From NCBI GenBank assembly GCA_001603115.1, contig LVBG01000013.1, forward strand, positions 40,207-104,206: DNA of 64,000 bases, read 5' to 3'. The notes below the pieces were generated by a model, which was not told where the DNA came from, ran no database searches, and worked only from the letters and a program-made list of their open reading frames with translations. This document shows positions 57,176-64,000 of the stretch, piece after piece (position 1 is the first letter of the stretch; each line of letters opens with the position of its first letter). Origin of the DNA: Spirochaetales bacterium Spiro_05. Its GTDB lineage: Bacteria; Spirochaetota; Spirochaetia; Sphaerochaetales; Sphaerochaetaceae. Both the position numbers and the translations under genes were made by a program.

Positions 57176-58336
57176 CTATACATAGTTGCAGAGTCTGGGA
57201 ATACCGATTTCGTTGTTCCCAAAGAGCTCTGCCTTGGTTTTCTTGCCATTCACCACGTCACACATCAGGTCAAACAAGATTTGTCCCTGCTCTGCGATTG
57301 TCTGAAGACCGGTCACCCCACCGCTTGCCTCGTAGTCGATGTTCACGCCCATCTTGGCAAAGGTAGTCGGGTTACCGGTAATTTTGATCACCGGAGCAAT
57401 CGGATTGCCGATAGGAGTCCCGCGCCCTGAGGAGAAAATGACCACCTGGGCCCCTCCTGCAACCATGCCGCATACCGACGCGGCATCGGCTCCGGGGGTG
57501 TCCATGATGACCAGGCCTTTCTTGTCGACCGGATGACCATAGGCATACACCTCCTGGATAGGGGTGCTTCCACCTTTGTGGATGCAACCTAGGGACTTCT
57601 CGGCCAAGGTGGTGATACCACCCTCCTTGTTACCAGGGGCTGGGTTTGCCCCGCGGACATTGGTGTTGGCGTTGATGAGGTGCTGCTCATAGGCAGATAC
57701 GATGTTCAGCACCTTGCGAGCAACCTCTTCATCCTTTGCCCGGGAAGCAAGGATGTGCTCGGCTCCCATGAACTCAGTGGTTTCGCTGAGGATGGAAGTG
57801 CCTCCCTCGGCAACCACACGGTCACTTACCTTGCCGATGATGGGGTTTGCCGAGATGCCTGAGGTGGCATCACTGCCGCCGCACTCGGTCCCCATGATCA
57901 GGTGGGAGAAGTCATACTCTTCAGAACGCAGCATGCTTGCCTCTTCTGCAAGAGCTTGGGCGCATTTCATGCCTTCCTGGATGGTTCCCGGTGTTCCCCC
58001 AGTATCCTGGATGTTCATCATGAACAGGGGCTTGTTGGTGCGTTCTTTGATGAGCGCAGCAATTTTGGCAATGCCACACACCTCACAACCATTGCCTATC
58101 AACACGGTTCCATACACATTTGGATTGGCTGCAAATCCAACCAGGACATCGACGGTGTACTGTACATCGTCAAGAGCCTGGGAACAGCCTAGCTGGTTAT
58201 GGAAGGAGACAGCTCCCTCTACGCACGAGGCAATCTTTTCTGCAGTGACGGTGGCGCAGTAACAGGTCGGCATGACCAGGACGTGATTTCTCACCCCCAC
58301 CTTTCCATCCGGCCTCTTGTAGCCCAAAAACTTCAT
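57176..58336 (-). CDS. UxaA-family lyase/dehydratase large subunit
   Basis: FLGYKRPDGKVGVRNHVLVMPTC, HNQLGCSQ, IGNGCEVCG, GTECGGSDATSGISANP, IMDTPGADAASVCGMVAGGAQVV. Confidence 0.92.
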   Translation of the reverse strand: MKFLGYKRPDGKVGVRNHVLVMPTCYCATVTAEKIASCVEGAVSFHNQLGCSQALDDVQYTVDVLVGFAANPNVYGTVLIGNGCEVCGIAKIAALIKERTNKPLFMMNIQDTGGTPGTIQEGMKCAQALAEEASMLRSEEYDFSHLIMGTECGGSDATSGISANPIIGKVSDRVVAEGGTSILSETTEFMGAEHILASRAKDEEVARKVLNIVSAYEQHLINANTNVRGANPAPGNKEGGITTLAEKSLGCIHKGGSTPIQEVYAYGHPVDKKGLVIMDTPGADAASVCGMVAGGAQVVIFSSGRGTPIGNPIAPVIKITGNPTTFAKMGVNIDYEASGGVTGLQTIAEQGQILFDLMCDVVNGKKTKAELFGNNEIGIPRLCNYV

Positions 58337-58345
58337 CTGCTCCCC

Positions 58346-58612
58346 CTAGTCTAGATTGTGCTCATGCACATGGCATCCGATGGCAATGTCAGCTTGCGCT
58401 GTCCCTATGGGTTGTCCGTACTTGATAACCTGCGCTCCTCTTGCGACTGCTTTTCTTGCAATCTTGTGGAAGGGAGGAATAACCTCGGAAGCAACAACAG
58501 AACCCTGCACGCCCTCACTGCTCACATACGCCACCACCTCAGAGGCAGCAACTGCCTCCAGGACAACCACCACCGAATCATTGTCATCAATCAGCAAGCC
58601 TCGTCTTTCCAC
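58346..58612 (-). CDS. UxaA-family SAF-domain small subunit
   Basis: 88 aa; IPPFHKIARKAVARGAQVIKYGQPIGTAQADIAIGCHVHEHNL. Confidence 0.92.
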   Translation of the reverse strand: MERRGLLIDDNDSVVVVLEAVAASEVVAYVSSEGVQGSVVASEVIPPFHKIARKAVARGAQVIKYGQPIGTAQADIAIGCHVHEHNLD

Positions 58613-58615
58613 ACC

Positions 58616-59680
58616 TCACTCCTTGAAAAAGGGGCTTTCAATACCCAACTGTGCTGCTAGCTCATGGAACTCCTTGGCGATGACCGGAGGAATCTCAATG
58701 CCTTCTTCCAAACACTTCTGTGCTTGCTTTGCCTCAATCTCACCGGGAAGCATAACCTCCTCGGTTCCTTCAGCGGGCGGGCACTGCTTGAACTCACCGT
58801 AGAAGGCATCGATGCCGTTCACAAACTGTGCAAAGGGGATGAAGCGGGTGATGTCGATCACTCCCATGCAGAAGCCGACGTTCTGGTAGGCAGTATTGCT
58901 GTCCTCGAGGCCAGAGGAGTGGAACGAGCCCAACTGGCGGCTGTTCTTGCCCTGGGCAAGCACTCCGCACAGCATATCGATGATGATGCTCAATCCCGAA
59001 CCCTTGTAGAGGCCGAAGGGAACCAAGGCACCGTCAAAGACATCCTTGGGATTGTTGGAAGCCTTGCCTTCCTTGTCGACAATCCAGCCGTCAGGAAGCG
59101 GTTTGCTGACCTTCTCGTAGTAGAGCACCTTGCCACGGCTGACCACACTGGTAGCCATATCCAGCATGACATGCGGATACTGCTTGGTGGGAAGGCCTAT
59201 GGTGATGGGATTGGTTCCCAGCATCGGCTTCACCCCACCAAAGGGCACCACGCATGCGTCGGTATTGCAGATGGAGAAACCGATCATCCCCTTCTCGGAG
59301 GCCCTGAACACGTGGTAGCTGCCCGTTCCGAAGTGGGAGCTGTTGTGAATGGTGGCAAAGCAGATGCCACTCTGTTTCGCTTTTTCGACACACAGATCCA
59401 TCACCTTGTTTCCCACTACCATTCCAGGAGCATTGTTCCCATCGATGGCAAGGGTCGCCGGACCCTCACTCTCGATGGTGAGCTCAGTCTTGGTGTTGAG
59501 CTGTCCCCGAAGGAGCCGCTCATAGTACATTCTTGCCCGTGCAAGACCATGGGAGGAGACTCCCCTGCTCTCTGCATGAACGATGGCTCCTGCCATGGTT
59601 GCGGCATCGGCATCCGAGAGGCCGCTTTTTGCATAGAACTGGGTGAAGAATGTCAGCAGTTCATCAACAGAACATTTCAT
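58616..59680 (-). CDS. Ldh-family (malate/L-lactate dehydrogenase type) oxidoreductase
   Basis: AESRGVSSHGLAR, NSSHFGTGSYHV, GTNPITIGLP, GLYKGSGLSIIIDMLCGVL. Confidence 0.94.
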   Translation of the reverse strand: MKCSVDELLTFFTQFYAKSGLSDADAATMAGAIVHAESRGVSSHGLARARMYYERLLRGQLNTKTELTIESEGPATLAIDGNNAPGMVVGNKVMDLCVEKAKQSGICFATIHNSSHFGTGSYHVFRASEKGMIGFSICNTDACVVPFGGVKPMLGTNPITIGLPTKQYPHVMLDMATSVVSRGKVLYYEKVSKPLPDGWIVDKEGKASNNPKDVFDGALVPFGLYKGSGLSIIIDMLCGVLAQGKNSRQLGSFHSSGLEDSNTAYQNVGFCMGVIDITRFIPFAQFVNGIDAFYGEFKQCPPAEGTEEVMLPGEIEAKQAQKCLEEGIEIPPVIAKEFHELAAQLGIESPFFKE

Positions 59681-59690
59681 GAAATTACTC

Positions 59691-61184
59691 CTAAGCCTGT
59701 GCTTTCTTGTTCATCGTAGTCCTTCGGACATCGTGGATGATCGAACCGAAGAAGGAGATCATGGCGATACCGAGGAACACCATGCTGATGGGTCTGGTCA
59801 AGAACGGGATGAAGTCACCACCGCTGAGCTGCATGCCGCGCCTGAGGTTGGTCTCCAACGTCGGGCTGAGAATGAAGCCGAGGATAAGCGGGGGAAGGGG
59901 GAACTTCATCTTGGTGAGCCAGTAGCCAAGCAGGCCGAAGGCGATCATGGCATAGGCGTCGAACAGGCGGTTGTTGCTCGCAATCGCGCCGACAACACAG
60001 AGGCAGAGCACCACCGAGAGCAGAATGTTCTTGGGAATCTTGAGCAATCTGACAAACATCCTGATTCCGCCGAACTCGACGAGGAGCATCATGACGCTGG
60101 CGACAAAGAGTGCACCAAAGATTGAGTAGACCAGCGGGCCGTTGTTCTTAAAGAGCATGGGCCCTGGGATGACACCTTGCATCATCAAGCCGCCGAGCAA
60201 CATTGCGGTGACGGTATCTCCGGGGATACCAAGGGTAAGCAAGGGGATGAGGGCGCCACCAATGCTTGCATTATTGGAGGTCTCCGAGGCCACAATGCCA
60301 TCTATGATACCGGTACCGAACTTCTCGGGAGTTTTTGAAGCTTTCTTCGCAGAAGCATAGGCGATGAGATTCGAAGTACCGCCGCCGATGCCAGGTAAGA
60401 GTCCGATACCCAGACCGATGAGTGCGGAACGCAGCGCATTGGGAATCTGGCCGACAAACTCTTTCACCGAAAGGCCAAAGCCTTTCATCTGGAAGTCAAT
60501 CGGCTTCTCCTCAATCGCAGCTGCATCGCGTGCAGCAATAAGAATCTCGGGGATGGCATAAAAGCCGATGAGTACCGAGAGCAGCTGGAAGCCCAGCGTC
60601 AGGTTGAAGTGGCCGTAGGAGAAGCGCTGGAATGAGTCCAGAGGAGCTGCTCCGACCATTGCGATGGCAATACCGACACAGCCGCTGAGCAGACCCTTGA
60701 GCATACTTCCCTCCGAAAGAGAGGCAATGAGTGTCAGGGAGAAGACGGTGACGGCAAAGTATTCATAGGGAGAGAACTTCAGGGCAAACTTGGCGATGGG
60801 GGGAGAGAGGAACATCAGCAGAACAACACTGAAAACAGTTCCCAAAAAGCTGAACAGGATACCGGTGCCCAATGCCTTGCCAGCCAAGCCACGCTCGGCC
60901 ATGGGAGCGCCATCAAAGAGTGTTGCCACCGAGGAAGGGGTTCCGGGAATCTTGATCAGGATTGCCGAGATCAAGCCGCCTGAGATACCTCCGATATAGA
61001 GGCCCAGAAGCAGGGCGACACCTTGGACGGTGGGCATACCGAAGGAGATGGGGAGACAGAGGGCAACCGCCATGGTTGCGCTCAGGCCGGGGATGGAACC
61101 AAAGATGATTCCCAAAACCACGCCGCCAAGAATGGTAAGCAGGACGACGGGGGAGAGTACGGAGAGTAAGCCGGTAAGCAGCAT
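59691..61184 (-). CDS. tctA: Tripartite tricarboxylate transporter permease, TctA family
   Basis: FGSIPGLSATMAVALCLPISFGM, GGISGGLISAILIKIPGTPSSVAT, LTLGIPGDTVTAMLLGGLM. Confidence 0.95.
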   Translation of the reverse strand: MLLTGLLSVLSPVVLLTILGGVVLGIIFGSIPGLSATMAVALCLPISFGMPTVQGVALLLGLYIGGISGGLISAILIKIPGTPSSVATLFDGAPMAERGLAGKALGTGILFSFLGTVFSVVLLMFLSPPIAKFALKFSPYEYFAVTVFSLTLIASLSEGSMLKGLLSGCVGIAIAMVGAAPLDSFQRFSYGHFNLTLGFQLLSVLIGFYAIPEILIAARDAAAIEEKPIDFQMKGFGLSVKEFVGQIPNALRSALIGLGIGLLPGIGGGTSNLIAYASAKKASKTPEKFGTGIIDGIVASETSNNASIGGALIPLLTLGIPGDTVTAMLLGGLMMQGVIPGPMLFKNNGPLVYSIFGALFVASVMMLLVEFGGIRMFVRLLKIPKNILLSVVLCLCVVGAIASNNRLFDAYAMIAFGLLGYWLTKMKFPLPPLILGFILSPTLETNLRRGMQLSGGDFIPFLTRPISMVFLGIAMISFFGSIIHDVRRTTMNKKAQA

Positions 61185-61197
61185 AGTGTGTTTCCTC

Positions 61198-61701
61198 CTA
61201 GCCCAGGATGCCCGCAGGGAGCATCAGTGAGAAGACATGTACGAAGACAAGATAAATGAGGACCGGGGAGACGACCGAGATGCTGCCGAAGACCAGGCAT
61301 TTCTTCTTGGTCAGTGTTCCTTCAATGACCGCCATCTGGGCGAATAGGTAGGCGATGCTGGAGAGAATGAACCCGACAGGACTGAGCAGCAGCATGTACA
61401 GGAACATGAGGACAACGGTGAGGATGACCTTCACCGAGAAGGTTGCCTTCTGCCTGGGTTCGCTCACATACGTGCCGGCTTTTCTTTTCATCAGATAAGG
61501 GATCAGATTCGAAAGCAGCAATCCGAGGCTGAGCAGCATGATGAAGATCCCGATGAGCTTGGGCATGAAGGCAGGGCCGACATCACCATTCATCGGAGGG
61601 CGCATCCTGCCTTCAAAGCCAATGCCTGAGAAGTAAAGATAGACTCCGAACGCCAGGAAAATTGCGCCCGAAATCAGTGAGTTTCGCGTCTCTTTGTTCA
61701 T
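61198..61701 (-). CDS. tctB: Tripartite tricarboxylate transporter small TctB-like subunit
   Basis: 4-TM small protein between tctA and tctC; start at MNKETRNSLISGAIFL. Confidence 0.85.
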   Translation of the reverse strand: MNKETRNSLISGAIFLAFGVYLYFSGIGFEGRMRPPMNGDVGPAFMPKLIGIFIMLLSLGLLLSNLIPYLMKRKAGTYVSEPRQKATFSVKVILTVVLMFLYMLLLSPVGFILSSIAYLFAQMAVIEGTLTKKKCLVFGSISVVSPVLIYLVFVHVFSLMLPAGILG

Positions 61702-61814
61702 AAAAACTCCCTCGTTGATACACATTCCTTGGATGCACGACACCACAACGGTGCCTTGGAAACCACGCTTCATTCCCAAAGAGATCCCTTGGAACCATGA
61801 GATGGACAAGAAGA

Positions 61815-61849
61815 GTCCCATGGCCCTCCCGTTTGGAAAGCCATGGGAC
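61815..61849 (-). promoter_or_regulatory. Intercistronic stem-loop 3' of tctC (GTCCCATGGC-N15-GCCATGGGAC)
   Basis: Perfect 10-bp arms. Confidence 0.8.
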
Positions 61850-61858
61850 AGGGTCACC

Positions 61859-62824
61859 TTACAGAAGGTGCTTGATAGCCTGATGTTCCTCAACCTGCTC
61901 TTGCATGAGCTTGAGGGCGTCGGCGGTTTTGGCGAAGTACGGGTTCTGCTTGTAGGTCTTCATGATGCTTTCCTGGTAGGCAGCTTCACCATTGATGGTT
62001 TCCAGTGCGTCAGCAAACTTGTTGACGATGGCCTGGTCGGTTCCCTTGGGGAAGGCAAAGAAGTAGTAAATTGGGTTTGCAATGTCGTAGCCCTGCTCTA
62101 TAGCAGTGGGTACGTTGGGAAAAATCGGGTTTCTCTCTTCCTCGAGCAGAGCAAGAGCTCTCCATTCGCCGGATTCGAGGTAGGGAATGGACGGCCCGAG
62201 AGGGTTGGGAATGGCGGTGACGTGACCACCAAGAAGAGCTGCAATGCGCTCAGAAGATCCGCCGAAGTCGACGAGGTTCATCTTGGCTCCAACCTTGTTG
62301 AGCATAGTGCCCTGCACATAGGTGGTTGCACCCATGTTGGCAGCAAAGGTCAGCTGTGGGCTGGCAGTCTTGGAAGCTTCGATCAGGTCCTTAAGAGTCT
62401 TGTAGGGTGAGTTGGCACTGACTGCAATCACGTTACCGGGGTTCTTTGCAGCAACAGCAGCAAACTCAAAGGCTTCAATACCGAAGTTAGTTGTTCCACT
62501 GAGCTCGTTTACCAACAGTGCAGTGTGGTAGAAGAGAACCGTGTAGCCATCGGGTGCAGCGTTCTTTACCTGGGTTGCACCGGTTGCCCCACCGTTGCCA
62601 GCCATGTTGACGATGACGACATTCTGCCCAAGGATCTCGCCGAGGCGGGTTGCATAGGCACGTGCGTTGAAGTCGGTATCACCACCGGGGTTGAAGGGTA
62701 CGATGACCTGGATGGTCTTCTTCGGCCAAGCGTCTTTCGCAGCTCCTGTCTCGCTTGCACCGCTTGCAAAGACGGCTGCACAGAGACTTACCAGAAGTAC
62801 TGATACAAGAATAATTTTTTTCAC
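61859..62824 (-). CDS. tctC: Tripartite tricarboxylate transporter substrate-binding protein
   Basis: Signal peptide; WPKKTIQVIVPFNPGGDTDFNARAYA, NMAGNGGATGATQV. Confidence 0.95.
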   Translation of the reverse strand: MKKIILVSVLLVSLCAAVFASGASETGAAKDAWPKKTIQVIVPFNPGGDTDFNARAYATRLGEILGQNVVIVNMAGNGGATGATQVKNAAPDGYTVLFYHTALLVNELSGTTNFGIEAFEFAAVAAKNPGNVIAVSANSPYKTLKDLIEASKTASPQLTFAANMGATTYVQGTMLNKVGAKMNLVDFGGSSERIAALLGGHVTAIPNPLGPSIPYLESGEWRALALLEEERNPIFPNVPTAIEQGYDIANPIYYFFAFPKGTDQAIVNKFADALETINGEAAYQESIMKTYKQNPYFAKTADALKLMQEQVEEHQAIKHLL

Positions 62825-62845
62825 AATAGAACCTCCACGTTTTTT

Positions 62846-62865
62846 GTATCTGAAATCTCAGATAC
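62846..62865. promoter_or_regulatory. Operator GTATCTGA-AATC-TCAGATAC just downstream of the tctC promoter
   Basis: Perfect 8-bp arms. Confidence 0.65.
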
Positions 62866-62872
62866 TAAAATG

Positions 62873-62901
62873 AGTGTAAGGCCCGTATTCTCAGATGTCA
62901 A
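62873..62901 (-). promoter_or_regulatory. Sigma70 promoter of the tctCBA-uxaA-like operon (TTGACA-N17-TACACT)
   Basis: -35 at 62901-62896 and -10 at 62878-62873 on the minus strand, 17-bp spacer. Confidence 0.7.
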
Positions 62902-63019
62902 GAAAAAGTTCTGAAAATTGTGCTCCCGCTTTGTAAAACCTTACCCTATTTCTTTTCAGGATAAATATCTGCAAATAGTATACAATCTTGTACCCACAGA
63001 TATGGCTCCTTACTCGTGT

Positions 63020-63934
63020 CTAGAGTACCAAGCACCAGATAGGAATGGAGAGCATGGAAAGTATGGTACTGACGATCACCAGCTTTGAAGTGAATACGGT
63101 GTCAGAACCATACTTGGCTGCAAGAATCACAGTGGAGGAACCTGCGGGCATCGCCCCCAGAATGACAGACACTCCGATGATCAAGGGCTCGATCCCCAGC
63201 AAGCGGCCAGCAAAAAGCGAAGCAAGAGGGATGACCACCAACCGGAGGAAGGAAAAGGTCAGCAGATTGCGATCAATCTTGAGGTGCTTTCGTTCGGTCT
63301 CTGCCAACAGGGCTCCGATGAGCATCATGGAAAGGGCTGTAGTACAACCGCCAATGGAGGAGAGTGTCTTCTCGACGAACAAGGGCAGTGTGAGCTGGAA
63401 AGACATCAGGAATAGACCCAAGTAGACGGCAATCATGCTTGGATGCAGGATCACCTTCAAAGCTGCTTCTTTCTTGCTTGCCCCGGCCGGGCTGAAGATG
63501 GAAAGCCCTACCGTCCACATGAGCACACGCAAAGGGATGAGGTAGATGGAGGCATACATGAGCCCGGCCGAACCGAACAGCTCCCCTACAATGGGAAGAC
63601 CCATGAAGCCTGCGTTGGAGACCAAGAGACCATACCGAAGCACATTTTGCTGAGCCTTCTCTTCCTTTCGGAAGAAAAGACGGGAGAGGAGGAAGCAAAA
63701 GAAATGAACACCCACCGATACCAGAAAGGTAAACACCAAGCTCTGGATGAGCTGCTTGTCGATGGAGAACTGGAAAGAGAGCACTATCGAACAAGGAAGG
63801 GTGACAAACAGGACCAAATCGGTCAGTACACGCTTGGTGGCATCTTCAAAGAGACCAATTTTGCGTAGCAGCACTCCCACCGCAAGCAATGCGAACAGTT
63901 GCCCTTGCAGATTCCAAACACTCGCTACATCCAT
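63020..63934 (-). CDS. AEC family transporter (auxin-efflux-carrier type permease)
   Basis: 10-TM protein; GLLVSNAGFMGLPIVGELFG motif. Confidence 0.88.
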   Translation of the reverse strand: MDVASVWNLQGQLFALLAVGVLLRKIGLFEDATKRVLTDLVLFVTLPCSIVLSFQFSIDKQLIQSLVFTFLVSVGVHFFCFLLSRLFFRKEEKAQQNVLRYGLLVSNAGFMGLPIVGELFGSAGLMYASIYLIPLRVLMWTVGLSIFSPAGASKKEAALKVILHPSMIAVYLGLFLMSFQLTLPLFVEKTLSSIGGCTTALSMMLIGALLAETERKHLKIDRNLLTFSFLRLVVIPLASLFAGRLLGIEPLIIGVSVILGAMPAGSSTVILAAKYGSDTVFTSKLVIVSTILSMLSIPIWCLVL

Positions 63935-64000
63935 ATCTCTACCACCCCAACCTTATCCGACTACCCTACCAAAGCAATGAATGCGATGCAAGAGCCATTT

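Noticed and set aside
1-64000. CRISPR array, rRNA operon, prophage or IS transposase
   Set aside because: Scanned for regularly spaced direct repeats, rRNA signatures, integrase/transposase motifs; none seen.

Overview
Chromosomal window of a heterotrophic bacterium. The dense carbohydrate/carboxylate ABC, TRAP and TTT transporter content and the protein flavour suggest a Sphaerochaeta-like spirochaete, but that assignment is inference only. Left edge: a selenium-metabolism cluster (selD 5' end, DUF3343, TusA/YedF-like, YedE-like). After it come an IMPase-family gene, an iron-type ABC operon with a GntR regulator, a glycan-utilisation block (AraC, SBP, GH3, two permeases, Gfo/Idh, FG-GAP protein), an accessory/defence-like island (about 21.5-28.2 kb), a TRAP/FGGY/HpaI operon, an XRE-ImmA gene, an MlrC/ROK/CutC/ABC sugar block, a second iron-type ABC operon containing a two-component system, and a large operon with a TTT transporter, split UxaA-type lyase, two dehydrogenases and two DapA-like aldolases. 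Most notable observations: (1) a promoter-to-terminator orphan transcript at about 2594-2833 with four hairpins that all end in the same apical motif ACUNNAAAU, resembling an anticodon loop; (2) a compact divergent locus with two P-loop ATPases (one BrxD/DUF2791-like), an uncharacterised protein and an SF2 helicase, a candidate Shango/BREX-related defence system; (3) three AAA/DUF4143 ATPase loci, each next to its own unrelated palindrome; (4) a strong stem-loop directly 3' of all six transporter substrate-binding protein genes. All homology calls come from reading motifs by eye; no database search was run.
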